NCBI RefSeq assembly: GCF_036250735.1
Contig: NZ_CP109430.1
Location: forward strand, 2,852,001-2,916,000
DNA from: Streptosporangium sp. NBC_01495
GTDB lineage: Bacteria; Actinomycetota; Actinomycetes; Streptosporangiales; Streptosporangiaceae
Reading direction: 5' to 3'
Length of the DNA stretch: 64,000 nt
Of the stretch, positions 24,848-36,000 are shown piece by piece. Made by a program: the position numbers and the translations under genes. How positions within the stretch are numbered: the first letter of the stretch is position 1; every line of letters starts with the position of its first letter. The notes under the pieces are model-generated. The model was not told the DNA's origin. It ran no database searches and saw only the letters and a list, made by a program, of their open reading frames with translations.

Positions 24848-26293
24848 ATGACTACCGTGATGACCGATGAGCCTCCTGCCGGGATATTCGCCCGGAGTCA
24901 CCGAGCCCTGACGGTCGGGATGGTGGCCCTCATCTCCCTGGCCGCCTTCGAGTACCTCGCGGTGGCCACCGCCATGCCGGTCGTGGCCGACGAGCTGGAC
25001 GGTCACGCGCTGTACGGGCTGGCGTTCAGCGGGGCGCTGGCGGCCGGGGTGATCGCGACGGTGCTGGGCGGCTGGTGGGGCGACCTCAGGGGGCCGGTCG
25101 CGCCGCTCTGGACCGGGGTGGCGATCTTCGCCGTCGGGCTGGTCGTCGCGGGGGTGGCGCCGACGATGGACGTGTTCGTCGCGGGCCGGTTCGTCCAGGG
25201 CTTCGGCGCGGGCATCCTGCAGGTCTCGATGTACGTGCTGGTCTCGCGGTCCTACCCGGCGGAGCTCCATCCCCGGGTGTTCTCGATCTTCGCGACCGCC
25301 TGGGTGGTGCCCTCCATGGTGGGGCCCGCGATCACCGGCGTCGTGGTGGAGAACGCGGGCTGGCGCTGGGTCTTCATCGGCGTGACGGGGATCCTCCTCC
25401 CGGCGGCGCTGCTGCTCTGGCGTGGGCTGGCCTCCGCGCCGATGGCGAAGCCGGTGAAGGAACCGACGGTGAAGCCGGTGACGGAGCCGATATCGGGGGC
25501 GGTGCCGGTGCTGGAGCGGCCGTCCGGCCTCCGTTCCTCGATCACCCGACGGCTGGGCTGGGCGCTGCTCGTCGCGGCCGGAGCGGCGCTCATGCAGTAC
25601 GGCGCGTCGGCACTCACGCAGTCCGGTGACACGGTGCCCGGCACCGGGTTCGTCCTGCTCGCCGCCGGTCTGGCCATGCTGGTCGCGGCACTGCCCCGGC
25701 TGCTCCCCCCGGGAACCCTGCGCGCGGCCCGCGGTCTGCCCTCGGTGATCTCCCTGCGCGGGATCGCGGCGGGCGCGGCCATCGGCGGCGAGGCGTTCCT
25801 GCCGCTGATGCTCAACGAGGAGCGCGGCCTGTCGCTGACCATGGCCGGACTCACCCTGACCGGCGGCGCGCTGAGCTGGTCGTTCGGCTCCTGGGTGGTG
25901 GGCCGCAGGCGGTTCGACCGGGTCCGGGTGCTGCGCTCCGGCTCGGTGCTGATCGCCGTGGGCCTCGCGCTGATGGGCCTGACCGTCTTCGCCGTCGTCC
26001 CGGTCGCCACCGCCTTCCTCGGCGAGATGGCCCTGGGACTCGGCATGGGCATCGTGTACCCGACGCTGTCGGTGCTCATCCTGGAGCTGTCGCCCCCGGG
26101 TGAGGAGGGGGAGAACAGCGCGTCGCTCGGTGTCGCCGAGTCGGTCTACACGGTCGTCGCGGTAGCGGTCACCGGGGCGCTCCTGGCGGCCCTGGGCGCC
26201 TCCGTCGCCGTCTACGTGCTCTGCTTCGGGCTGACGGCGCTGATGGCGGCCACCGGAGCCCTGGTCTCCGGCCGCGTCCTGCCCAGGGTCTGA
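24848..26293 (+). CDS. MFS transporter
   Basis: 481 aa with about 12-14 hydrophobic segments. The N-terminal half shows the major facilitator pattern: ATAMPVVADELDG after helix 1, GGWWGDLRGP (motif A-like) between helices 2 and 3, GRFVQGFGAGILQVSMYVLVSR for helices 4-5, and a motif C-like WVVPSMVGPAITGVVV. A Lys/Pro/Val-rich cytoplasmic loop (~198-225) splits the two halves. Resembles DHA-type drug:proton antiporters; substrate not determinable. It stands alone with ~240 bp of empty sequence after it (26294-26536). Confidence 0.9.
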   Translation: MTTVMTDEPPAGIFARSHRALTVGMVALISLAAFEYLAVATAMPVVADELDGHALYGLAFSGALAAGVIATVLGGWWGDLRGPVAPLWTGVAIFAVGLVVAGVAPTMDVFVAGRFVQGFGAGILQVSMYVLVSRSYPAELHPRVFSIFATAWVVPSMVGPAITGVVVENAGWRWVFIGVTGILLPAALLLWRGLASAPMAKPVKEPTVKPVTEPISGAVPVLERPSGLRSSITRRLGWALLVAAGAALMQYGASALTQSGDTVPGTGFVLLAAGLAMLVAALPRLLPPGTLRAARGLPSVISLRGIAAGAAIGGEAFLPLMLNEERGLSLTMAGLTLTGGALSWSFGSWVVGRRRFDRVRVLRSGSVLIAVGLALMGLTVFAVVPVATAFLGEMALGLGMGIVYPTLSVLILELSPPGEEGENSASLGVAESVYTVVAVAVTGALLAALGASVAVYVLCFGLTALMAATGALVSGRVLPRV

Positions 26294-26536
26294 GTCCTCC
26301 CCATCTCTCCAAACCCGCTGAACCGGAAACGGCCGGAAGAGCCGGACCGAAATCCCGCCACGCGCCGGAGGCATTCACGGGTCACCGTGGCACCATGGGA
26401 AGAACGCAGTTCTTCGCGGTGTTGAGGGGGAGTCCCGCCTCCGGGCGGGATTCGCGTTTCCAGGGCCCGGGTTCTCCGAGCCGGGAAAGTCGTCGGAGTC
26501 CGGGTCTCCCGGGCTCGGAGAGGTCGAGGGGGGTTC

Positions 26537-27550
26537 ATGCCGCGCGTCCGTGAGCTTGAGGTGTTCCGGCTGGTCCTGCCGTACGGCAGACGGCCGGAGA
26601 GCATCCTCGTCCGGCTCACCGACTACGGCGGCATGACCGGGTGGGGTGAGGTCGTCGACGCCGACCCCAAGACCTGGGTCGCGCTGGAGGAGGGGCTCGC
26701 GCAGGCGCTGATCGGCGTCGACTGGGAGCATCCCGACGAGCTGGGCTCGGTTCCCGGAGGGTCCGCAGCCGACATGGCCTGCTGGGACCTGTGGACGAAG
26801 ATGCGCGGGGTGCCGCTGGCCCACGCGCTCGGCGGCACCCGAACCTCCCTCATGGCCACCGTCAGGATCGGCGCCGACCGCAACCTGGAGAGCCTGGTCG
26901 CGAGGGTGAACCGGCACGTCTGCGCCGGGTACGCCCACGTCACCTTGGACGTCCACCCCGGCTGGGACATCGAGCCGCTGCGCGCCGTCCGCCAGGCGTA
27001 CCCCGCGCTGGGGATCGGCGTGGACGCCCTCGGCGCCTACACCGACGTCGACGCCCTCGAGGCGCTGGACGCCTACACGCTCTCCGTCATCGAACGCCCC
27101 TTCGCCGGTCTCGCGAGTCTCGGTGACCACGCCGACCTGCAGGAGCGCGTTGCCGCACCGGTGCTGCTCGAGGTCTCCTCGGCCGCCGAGCTGGACGAGG
27201 CGGTCACCGCGAGGGCGGGCCGGGCGCTGCTGCTCCGCCCCGCGACGCTGGGCTCCCTGCGCGAGGTGCGGCGGGTGCACGACCGCGCGGTACGCGCCGG
27301 ATGGGAGATCGCCTGCGCCGGGGGTAAGGGCACCGGGCTGGCCCGCGCGGCCACCGTCGCCGCGGCCAGCCTGCCCGGCTGCGGCCTGCCCTGCGACGTG
27401 GCCGAGCCGCCGCGCAGCGCGCAGATCGTCGACCCGCCGGTCGGCGCCTCGGGCGGCGTGGTGGCCGTGCCGCTCACCCAGGCGGGCCTCGGCCACCGCA
27501 TCGACGAGGACCGGGTCCGCCGCCTGTCCAAGGAGTCGTACTCGGTCTAG
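26537..27550 (+). CDS. Enolase-superfamily protein (MR/MLE group) with altered active site
   Basis: 337 aa, start ATG 26537 after GAGGGGGG. The fold is clear: GGMTGWGEVV and SAADMACWDLWTKMRGVPLAHALGG in the capping domain, then barrel strands GVDALGAYT, SVIERPF, PVLLEVSS and a GGKGTGLARAATVAAASLPG segment matching o-succinylbenzoate synthase / N-acylamino acid racemase proteins. But the KxK catalytic pair appears as T136-L-D138, the third metal ligand Asp as E212, and the opposing lysine as R234; only D163 and E186 look conserved. It is also ~30 residues short. It is probably not a racemase or OSBS in the usual sense. An IS begins right after its stop codon. Confidence 0.8.
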   Translation: MPRVRELEVFRLVLPYGRRPESILVRLTDYGGMTGWGEVVDADPKTWVALEEGLAQALIGVDWEHPDELGSVPGGSAADMACWDLWTKMRGVPLAHALGGTRTSLMATVRIGADRNLESLVARVNRHVCAGYAHVTLDVHPGWDIEPLRAVRQAYPALGIGVDALGAYTDVDALEALDAYTLSVIERPFAGLASLGDHADLQERVAAPVLLEVSSAAELDEAVTARAGRALLLRPATLGSLREVRRVHDRAVRAGWEIACAGGKGTGLARAATVAAASLPGCGLPCDVAEPPRSAQIVDPPVGASGGVVAVPLTQAGLGHRIDEDRVRRLSKESYSV

Positions 27551-27597
27551 CCTCGGGTTTTCACGGTGAATATCGCCACCCTTGATCGTTTACATGA

Positions 27598-27670
27598 GAA
27601 AAGTGCCTTTGAACTGGGATGATCGGACTTGTCTAAGGTCCCGTCCACACCAGCTCAAGAGGCACTTTTC
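27598..27670 (+). promoter_or_regulatory. Hairpin just ahead of the IS1380 transposase start
   Basis: GAAAAGTGCCTTTGAACT (27598-27615) and AGCTCAAGAGGCACTTTTC (27652-27670) are inverted repeats, perfect over the outer 11 bp. The right arm ends 2 nt before the GTG start, and no separate ribosome site is visible. In RNA it would fold over the translation start, a common way for IS elements to limit transposase and block read-in translation. Confidence 0.6.
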
Positions 27671-27672
27671 AC

Positions 27673-29046
27673 GTGAAGACTATCGCTTCGCGACCGAAGA
27701 TCGTCATGTCCGCCGACGGTTCCGGGCTCATCTCCCAATCAGGTGCGCTGTTGCTGGTGGAGACGCTGCGCGTCACCGGCCTGGACCAGGCTCTGTCCAC
27801 GCAGCTACAGCGATGGCGACCGGCCCGCGCGATCCATGACCCCGGCAAGATCGTCGCTGATCTCGCCGTCACTCTCGCCCTGGGAGGTGACTGCCTGGCC
27901 GACATCGCACTCCTGCGCTCCCAACCAGAGCTGTTCGGCCCCATCGCCTCCGACCCGACCGTCTCCCGGCTGATCGACCGGCTCGCCGCCGACACCGCCA
28001 AAACCCTGAAAGCGATTCGACGCGCACGCGCCATCGCGCGTGAACACGCCTGGACCCTCGCCGAGTCAGCCGCGCCCGGAGCCGACGGTGAGCTGATCCC
28101 CATCGATCTGGACGCCACCGTCGTCATCTCCCACTCCAACAAGGAAAACGCCACCCCGACCTGGAAGAAGACCTTTGGTTTTCACCCCATGACCGCCTTC
28201 GCCGATCACGGCACCCACGGAGCCGGTGAGCCGCTGGCCCTGGTGCTGCGGCCGGGAAACGCCGGCTCCAACACCGCCACCGACCACATCAACGCCACTG
28301 TCTTGGCCCTGGCTCAACTGCCCCGGGCCCGACGCCGCCAGGTCCTGATCCGCACCGATTCAGGCGGCGGCACCCATGAGTTCCTCACCTGGCTGACGCG
28401 TCCGGGCCGGTGGCTGAAATACTCCATCGGCTTCACCATCACCGACGACATCGGCGAGGCGATCCTGCGCCTGCCCGCGACGGCATGGACCCCCGCCTAC
28501 GACGCCGACGGCCACGTGCGGCCCGGCGCCTGGATCGCCGAGATCACCGCTTTGCTGGACCTCACCTCCTGGCCCGCCAAGATGCGTCTCATCGTGCGCA
28601 AAGAGCGCCCGCACCCCGGTGCGCGGCTGCGTTTCACCGACCCCGGCGGGCACCGCTTCACCTGTTTCGTCACCAACACCAAGCAAGGTCAGCTCGCCGA
28701 TCTGGAGCTGCGCCATCGCCGCCGCGCCCGAGCCGAGGACCGCATCCGCTGCGCCAAGGACACCGGCCTGCGCAACCTGCCGCTGCACGACTTCACCCAA
28801 AACCAGATCTGGTGCGAGATCGTCGCGCTGGCCTGCGACCTCATGGCCTGGATGCAGATGCTCGCCCTGGACGGCTCGGCCCGCCGCTGGGAGCCCAAGC
28901 GTTTGCGGCTTCGCCTGTTCGCCGTCGCCGGGCGCCTGGTCCGCGGCGGCCGACGGCTTCGGCTCCGCATCGCCGCCCGATGGCCCTGGGCCACGCTCAT
29001 CATCACCGCCGTCACCTGTCTGCAAGCCCTGCCGGCACCGCCCTGA
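27673..29046 (+). CDS. IS1380-family DDE transposase
   Basis: 457 aa, full length, from GTG 27673. It begins with the family pattern RPKIVMSADGSGLISQSGALLL and carries PIDLDATVV (first catalytic Asp), LIRTDSGGGTHEFL (second Asp) and a C-terminal IWCEIVALACDLMAWMQMLAL helix with the catalytic Glu, as in the IS4-like DDE clan. No frameshift or internal stop, so the element may be active. Confidence 0.93.
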   Translation: MKTIASRPKIVMSADGSGLISQSGALLLVETLRVTGLDQALSTQLQRWRPARAIHDPGKIVADLAVTLALGGDCLADIALLRSQPELFGPIASDPTVSRLIDRLAADTAKTLKAIRRARAIAREHAWTLAESAAPGADGELIPIDLDATVVISHSNKENATPTWKKTFGFHPMTAFADHGTHGAGEPLALVLRPGNAGSNTATDHINATVLALAQLPRARRRQVLIRTDSGGGTHEFLTWLTRPGRWLKYSIGFTITDDIGEAILRLPATAWTPAYDADGHVRPGAWIAEITALLDLTSWPAKMRLIVRKERPHPGARLRFTDPGGHRFTCFVTNTKQGQLADLELRHRRRARAEDRIRCAKDTGLRNLPLHDFTQNQIWCEIVALACDLMAWMQMLALDGSARRWEPKRLRLRLFAVAGRLVRGGRRLRLRIAARWPWATLIITAVTCLQALPAPP

Positions 29047-29206
29047 CCAGCACCCAGCCGCTCCACCAACCAAGAAAGGACACCCACGGGCCCGTGGAAC
29101 CCCGCCCACCCGGTGCGACAGCCGGGCCATCACGCTGACCAGAAAGCGAAAACAGCCCTCAGCCGAATGCCTCAGCCGACCACACGAAGATCACGAAAGA
29201 TCGAGG

Positions 29207-29542
29207 CTAAGATCCCACCAGATCCACCGGGCTCTTTTCGCTCATTTGTGCCTCCCAGAGATCTGCCCGGGGGCAGGTGAGCGGCTGGCAGGCTTTCGTG
29301 CGTACGTATTCCGAGGTCGGCGCGGTGCCACCTGGTGTACGGCCCGCCTCCCCGACGCCGATCCTCCGACCGGCTCTTGCCCTCGGCACCCTCTTGACCT
29401 GGAGAAGTGCCGAGGGCATCCCCGCCTCACTCTGCCACTGCGGCTAGCCCGTCCGGGTCCTTATCGCTGATCAGAACGCAGGGCACGAAGGAACGGCGTT
29501 TTCCCCCGAACATATCACCAACCCCGGCGATTCATTGGATAT
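29207..29542. other. Gap between IS1380 and immunity gene
   Basis: 336 bp without a supported gene. GC is intermediate between the IS and the AT-rich immunity gene. Short frames on both strands are Pro/Arg-rich or only 12 codons long. Probably remnant DNA at the edge of the island. Confidence 0.4.
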
Positions 29543-30052
29543 CTAGTCATAAAACACATCTTCATCGGATCCAAAGAATGCCGAATAGACCGTCGTGGTT
29601 GTACGGTTATCGTCCTTATGCATTTTTACAATGGACTTCAAGTCATCCATAGAAAGGATCTTAAAGCCGTTTGCCGATAAAGTTTCATAAACTTCAATTT
29701 CCCCCTCTCCGGCGCAGTCTGCAAGCGAGGAAATCGACTCTATTTTTCCGAATCCGTCTATTCCTGTCGAGAAGATGGAGGCGTAAGGTGCAACCATGGA
29801 AAGACGAACGGCTAAGTATCTTTCGCATTGCACCATATATGTGAAGCAGACCTCGCAATTAATATCAGTGTCATCGATAATCTGATACTTGGAAGACAGG
29901 GCTTCCATAATTTCCCTGTACGGAGTCCGGTTAAACACTTCTTGAACAAAGTGAAACTGAGGTTCCTCTAAGCTTCCATAGGTCCGTCTCATGGCCTCAT
30001 GGAACGCACTCTTTCCGGAAGTTTCTTCCATCGGAGATTCGCTGGAATCCAT
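29543..30052 (-). CDS. Putative immunity protein for the RHS toxin
   Basis: 169 aa, acidic (many Asp/Glu, C-terminal GSDEDVFYD), with no signal peptide or membrane segment. Its base composition is strikingly AT-rich compared with almost everything else in the window. It starts 2 nt after the RHS stop, and its AAGGAG ribosome site lies in the last codons of the RHS gene, so toxin and partner are translationally coupled. Position, size and composition are what is expected of the cognate immunity protein that protects the producer; I do not recognise the family. Likely acquired together with the toxin tip. Confidence 0.72.
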   Translation of the reverse strand: MDSSESPMEETSGKSAFHEAMRRTYGSLEEPQFHFVQEVFNRTPYREIMEALSSKYQIIDDTDINCEVCFTYMVQCERYLAVRLSMVAPYASIFSTGIDGFGKIESISSLADCAGEGEIEVYETLSANGFKILSMDDLKSIVKMHKDDNRTTTTVYSAFFGSDEDVFYD

Positions 30053-30054
30053 AT

Positions 30055-33000
30055 TTACGGATACTCCTTCCCCTTTGGGTGTGCATGAATTCTACCTGCG
30101 CCATCGATGTGGGCACGTACTGTCGTCTGCCAGCCCCCATTGGGGCCGCGCCCCACGGGTTTTCCGAAATCGAAGTCTCTCACATTGTTTCTACCGGGTA
30201 CGGGTGTTCCGTGTGTCCAGGCGTGCTGTGCGTAAGCGTCAGCTTCCGCACGGCTATTAAAATGCGAAGTAGGTGTGCCATTGGAGAGCCGCTTCTGGTA
30301 TTCGGTTGTACCAGGAACATGTTGATCTTGTTTCTGTCTAGATATGGGCGGGGAAGCGGTACTCCCCCTCGGAGCCTGTGGGCCTCCTCGTCCGCCTCCT
30401 CGCCCGCCGCCGAGGGCCATTGCGGCGGTTAGGCCGTCGCCTTTGCCCCGGTTGTAGGAGTCGCTGGTGGGATCATACCCCCCAGCTTCCGCGCGACTTT
30501 TAAGCTGGTCTTCGTACATGTCGCACATGCCGAAGGGCAGTTGGGTTCCTAGGCCGCAGAGGGCGAGGACGTCTCCCATGGACAGTCTGCTGATATCGCC
30601 GAGGCTGTCGCCTATGCCGGCTGCGTAATCCCACCAGTCGGTGATCGGCGGGGGTTCCTCGAGCAGAGGCGGCGATATCGGTGGCGGGGGGTTGGTGGAG
30701 ATGGGCGGTGTGTAGTCGACGGGTTCGGTGTTGCTGCCTGGTCCGGAGTCTCTGGGGTTTTTCCAGTCAATTTCTCCGCCTCCGCCTCCGCCTCCGCTGT
30801 CGACCGTGTTGACGACGTTGGTTTTGGGGCTATGTGCTTCTATGAGTTCGTCGGTCGTATATACCTTCTCCTTAGGCGGCTTCGGCTTCGGCGTCGGTTT
30901 CGGCGGATTCGGCGGCTTCGGCTTCGGTTTCGGTTTCGGCGGCGGTGTCGGTTTCGGTGGTGTCGGTTTGGGTGGGTTTGGCTTCGGGGGGTTTTTGCCT
31001 CCGCTGGGGGGAGGGTTTTTCGGTTCGGAATTGGGGTGTGGGGTGGCGGTTCCGGGGCCTGTACCGCCGGATTTGCCGTTGTTGGGGCAGCCGCTGGAAT
31101 CGGGATTCATCGGGGGTGCCATCAGCATCCCTGGCACCTGGCCCGCTTGGGATCGGGTGTCGGAGTAGCACGGGGCATGGCCGCTGGGATCGGTGTGGAC
31201 TAGGGGGCTGGCGTTGGCGTAGGTGTAGCGGTTGGCCTGGACCGAGGGGGTCGGGGCGAGGGTCCAGTCGTCGCGGGAGGTGAAAGCGCCGGTGCCGGGT
31301 TGGTACCAGCGGGCGTGCATGTTGACCTTGCCGGTATCGGGGTCGGTGTATTCGCCTTGGTAGCCGAGGGTGCGCTGGGTGCCGGTGTGGTGGGTGGGCT
31401 TGCCGAAGGGGTCGTAGGCGACCGAGTCGACCAGCGCGGTGGCGGAGAAGGTGGCGACCAGGTCGCCGTGCTGGTCGCTCATGGTGGCCAGCGCCGGCCC
31501 GGCGCCTTCTTGAAGGCTCAGCAGGCCGCCGGAGGGGCCGCGCCCGTATTTGGCCAGGGTGGCATTGGAGCCGTCGGCGATGGTGGCGATGTCGTTGCTC
31601 AGCCCCGAATAGACGAACCGCCGCTGCTCGGCGCCCTTGGTGCGTGAGGTCACCCGGCCCAGGGCGTCGTAGCCGTAGCTGGCCTCTCCATCGGAGACCA
31701 GGCGGTCGAAGGCGTCGAAGGCCAGGGTGCGGGTGGTGCCGGCTTTGGTTTCGGTGGCGGTGGTGCCGCGGGGGGTGTAGGTGTAGTCGGTTCCAGCGCC
31801 GGAGATCAGCCGGTTGCGCTGGTCGTAGACGAAGGTGTCGCTTCCGGCGCCGGTGCGGTTACCTGCTTCATCCCAGGTGTAGGCGGTGGTGGCGCCGCCG
31901 GGCGCGGTCCAGGAGGTCAGCCGTCCGGCGTGGTCGTAGCCGTAGGTGTTGACTCCGGCGCCGGCGGTGCCGGTGGTGGTTTTGCTGGTGAGGTTGTCGT
32001 CCTTGTCCCACCCGTAGACGATTTTCGCCAGCTCGGTGCCGGAGCTGTTCTTCACTGTCTGGGAGGTGGGCCGGTTGACCGCGTCGTAGCCGTAGGTCTG
32101 GGTGCCGACCGGGGCGGCGGAGGTTTTGCTGGTGAGCCGGTTGGCGTTGTCGTAGCCGTAGGTCCAGGTGCGCCCGGTCACCGGGTCGGTGGCGGTGTTG
32201 AGCCGGTCGGCGACGTCCCAGGTGTAGGTGGCCGTGCCGGTCGGGTCGACGCGCTGGGTGGGGTTGCCCGAGGCGTCGTAGGCGTAGGTGGCGACCTGGT
32301 TGGTGGCCTTGGACACCTTGGTCAGCAGGCTACGGTCGTTGTATTCCAGGGTGTAGTCGCCGACCGCGGTGATGCGGTCGGCGGCGTCGTAGGTGAAGTT
32401 GCGCTCGGGGGTGGTCACCGAGGCGCCGCTGCCGGTCTGCTTGGTGAGCCGGTTCAGCTGGTCGAAGGTGCGGTCGATGCGTACCCCGCCCGGCTGCAGG
32501 GTCGCGGTGGTGTTGCCGGCGGCGTCATAAAGGCTGGTCCAGGTCCGATCGCTCGCGTTCGGGTGGGCGGCGGTGGCCGGTTCGATGACGGATTCGACCA
32601 GGCCGAGGGTGTTGTAGCTGGTCCAGGTGGCGTTGCCGCGGCCATCGGTGGTGCGGGTGCGCGCGCCGGTGGCGTCGTAGCCGAACGTCGAGGTGATCGT
32701 GGTGCCGGCCGCGACCGGCTCGATCAGCGAGGTCATCTGGTCGGTGGCGTCGAAGGTGCGGCGGGTGATGCGCCCTTCACCGGAGGTGGTGCTGGTCGGG
32801 TTACCGGCCAGGTCGTAGCCGAACCCAAACGTGCGCACCACCGTGTCGGTTGCCCCGATCTTGGTGAGGTCCTTGGCGGCGATCTGGCGGCCGGCCAGGT
32901 CGTATTCGGCCTCGGTGGCGTTGTTCAGCGGGTCGGTGACCTTAACGGTGCGGCCCAGGATGTCGTAGCCGAAGGTGGAGGCGTGCGTCAGCGGGTCACT

Positions 33001-36000
33001 GATCGAGGTGGGCTGCCCGGCGGCGTTGACCACGTAGTTGGTGGTCTTAGTGTTGGAGCCGGGGCCGGGGGCGACGGTTTTGGTGAGGTTGCCGGCGGCG
33101 TCGTAGGTCAGCTTGGTGGTGTGCGCCGCGGTGGTGGGTTTGCGCTCGATCTGCGTCGCGGTGATCTGACGCCCCAACCCGTCGTAGGTCGCCTCCGTGC
33201 GGGCGCCGGTGGGGTCGACCGCGGCCAGTTGCTCGCCCCGCAGGTTGTATTCCGCCGTCCAGGTGCCGCCGGGCCCGGACGGGCCAGGGTCGGTCACCTT
33301 GACCGCGCGGCCCAAAGCGTCGTAGGTGGTGGAGGTGACGTAGTTGCGCTCGTCGGTGACGCTGGTCAGCTGACCGGCCGCGTCGTAGCCGTAGCTGATC
33401 TTCGGGATCAGCGCGGTCCCACCGGGCGGGGTGTAGGAGGGCGAGGTGGTCGAGGTCAGGCGGCCGGCCTTGTCGAAGGCGGCGGTGATGGTGCGGCCCT
33501 CACCGTCGACGGCGTGGGTGGCCAGGCCGGCGCTGTTGTAGCCGTAGCGCACCATGGGCCGCCCAGCGGAGGCTGTCGCGTTCTTCTCGATCGTCACCTG
33601 CGGCGCCTTGGCCTCCACCAGCCGCCCGGCCAGGTCATAGCGCATCGTGGTGGTGAAGTCCACCGCGCTGGCTCCGGAGGCGTTACCGCGCGGGTCGATC
33701 GCCGCGGTCAGCAGGCCCCGGTCGTCGTAGGTGTAAGTGGTGACCAGGTCATCGGCGCCGTTCTCCACGGTTTGCCCGGCCATCAGGCCCAGCGCGTTGT
33801 AGGTGTAGACGGTGGACTCGGTGCGGGCACTGCCCGCGCCGGTGAAAGTCTCCTTGGTGACGTTGCCGGCCGCATCGTATGTATAGGCGGTCTTTCGCCC
33901 GAGCGCGGCGGGATCGAACGTGGTGGAGGTCAGGCGGCCGGCCGCGTCGTAGACGTAGTCGGTGGTGACCTTCTCGCCGCCGCTGTCTTGACCGACAACC
34001 AGGTCGTCGGTGACCTGCTTGATGAGGTTGCCGGCGGCGTCGTAGGTGTTGGCTTGCACCACCACATCCGCCGTAGTCGTCGTCGACTCATTAAGCAGCA
34101 GATCATCGCCGATGACCTCGGAGAGGCGGTTGTCGGCGAAGTAGGTGTAGCGGGTTTTACGGCCCATCGCATCGGCTCGCCCGCCCAGGCGCCCTCCGTC
34201 GTCGTAGGAGCGCGCCTCCAACACCACGTCTTGAGCTGGTTTGGGGGACAGCGGGCTGCCGGTCCAGTTCTTGATCGTCGTCGAAGTCAGCTCACCGCGC
34301 TTGGTGTAGCCGTAAGCGAAGACGGTGCCCAGCTGATCGGTCGCCGATACCCGCGCCCCCGTGCTGTCCCACGTTGAGCGCGTCACCCCACCCTCAGGGT
34401 CGGTGACCGTTTCCAGGCGCCCCTTGGCGTCATAGGTGTAGGTGGTTGTCCGCGCCGCGTCACCGCCGGTCAGATCGGCCACCGTCTCGGTGAGCGTGTC
34501 GCCGTCGGCGGTGTAGGTGTAGGTGGCCTTGGCGGTGTGGGTGACGTTGGTGACCTCGTTCTTCACCCCAGGGGCGGTCTGCGTCGACAACCGCCCGGCC
34601 CCGTCGTAGCTGAACATCGTGGTCACCCCGGCAGGGTGGGCCGCCGACACCTCGGTCCGGGAGGTCGCCCGGCCCAGCGCGTCATAGCCGAACGTCACGA
34701 CCAGCCCCGACGGGCTGGTCTGCTCGGCCAGGTCCCCGGCGGCGCTGTAGCGGTAGGTGATCTCCTTGTCTCTGGCGTCCTTCACCGACTCCACCAGCCC
34801 CGCAGGGGTGAGACCACCACCAACGGCGGGCTCAGTGCCGTCGGTGTAGACATACCTCGTCGCCCGGCCGGCGGGGAAATCCGGAGTCGCCGGAGTGGTC
34901 CGCGTGATCACCTCACCTTGGGGCGTGTACTCGATGGTGGTGGCGTAGGTGGTGTCGCTGTCACTGGTTGAGCGGGCGTCGCGGTGCACAGTCACCTGGT
35001 CGTTACGTGGATCGAAGTGGTCGTTTTCGTTGGCGAAGTAGGAGAGGTAAGTGGTGTTGCAGTTGTCTTCGGTACGGCAGGTGCTCTGCCCCGTCGGGTT
35101 GCCGCGCTTGTCATAAAAAATTTTAGTGACGTTGCCATTACGGTCGGTCATCTTCGCGAGGCTGCCACCGGTGTCGTACTCGTAGCGGGTGGTCTTGCCC
35201 AGCTGATCGGTCTCAGACACCATGCGGTGATTGCGTTGGGCGTCGCTAACGTAGGTCAGGGTGCCGTTTTGAGGGTCGGTGACCACGGCGGAGGCGTTCA
35301 CGCTGTCGGTTTCGTGGTCTTCCGCGTACGTCAGCTCACCAAGTTTCCAGATTCCGCCGTGGTGGTCGATGCGGGTGAGCAGTCGCCCGCCGTCGGGACT
35401 GAAGGTGTTGGTCGCCCAGGTTCGGCCAGAGGGCAAGGTTGTCGTCGTCATCTGGGGTTGTGCCAGCCGGGCGGCGTAGTGGGTCTGCACCTCCGCCAGG
35501 CCGATGGGCTTGCTGTAGACGGCAACCTCGTCGATTTCCCCGGCGAAAGGGAAGGCGGCGGCACTGGTGCCGGTGACGGTGGCGGGCCAGGCCGAGGAGG
35601 CGTGGCCGTAGCCGACGCGGGCCTCGCCCTGGTCCAGGTGGGTGATGTCGCCGTTGAGCGTGCCGACGACCTGCCCGTCCAGGAACAGGGTCTGGGTGTT
35701 TTCGGCCCCGGTGAGCACCACGTGGTGCCAGGCGCCGTTGTTCACCGCGGCGGTCGAGGTGATCGGGGTGGTGGCGGAGGTGCGGAACTGGCCGCGCAGC
35801 TTGCCGTCGGTGCCGACGTAGACGGCCGGGGTGAAGTTGCTTTGCGCGGAGTTTTGGTAGCCGATGATGGTTCCTGAGCCCGTGGTCTTGAACCAGGCCT
35901 CGACCGACAGCAGTTCACCGCGTCCGTTGATCGAGCCGGAGGGCAGCTTGACGTAGGTGGAGGTGGCGGTGCCGGCAAAACGCATCGCGCCGTCGCCGGT

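Larger units (their letters stand above)
27551..29206 (+). mobile_element. IS1380-family insertion sequence
   Basis: About 1656 bp. The ends are imperfect inverted repeats: CCTCGGGTTTTCACGGTGA from 27551, and the complement of CCTCGATCTTTCGTGATC ending at 29206, about three quarters identical allowing a short gap. Flanks are CTAG (27547-27550) and CTAA (29207-29210), so a 4-bp target duplication is only 3/4 conserved. One intact transposase gene inside. The left end abuts the TAG stop of the enolase-superfamily gene without breaking it. Confidence 0.75.

Noticed and set aside
29207-29245. Gene truncated by IS1380 (ATG 29245 with GGGAGG upstream)
   Set aside because: The frame is only 12 codons and its stop lies in the flanking DNA, so the IS did not interrupt it.
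31930-34377. 815-codon open frame on the plus strand
   Set aside because: Gly/Val-rich antisense of the YD repeats of the RHS gene, whose own frame has clear motifs.
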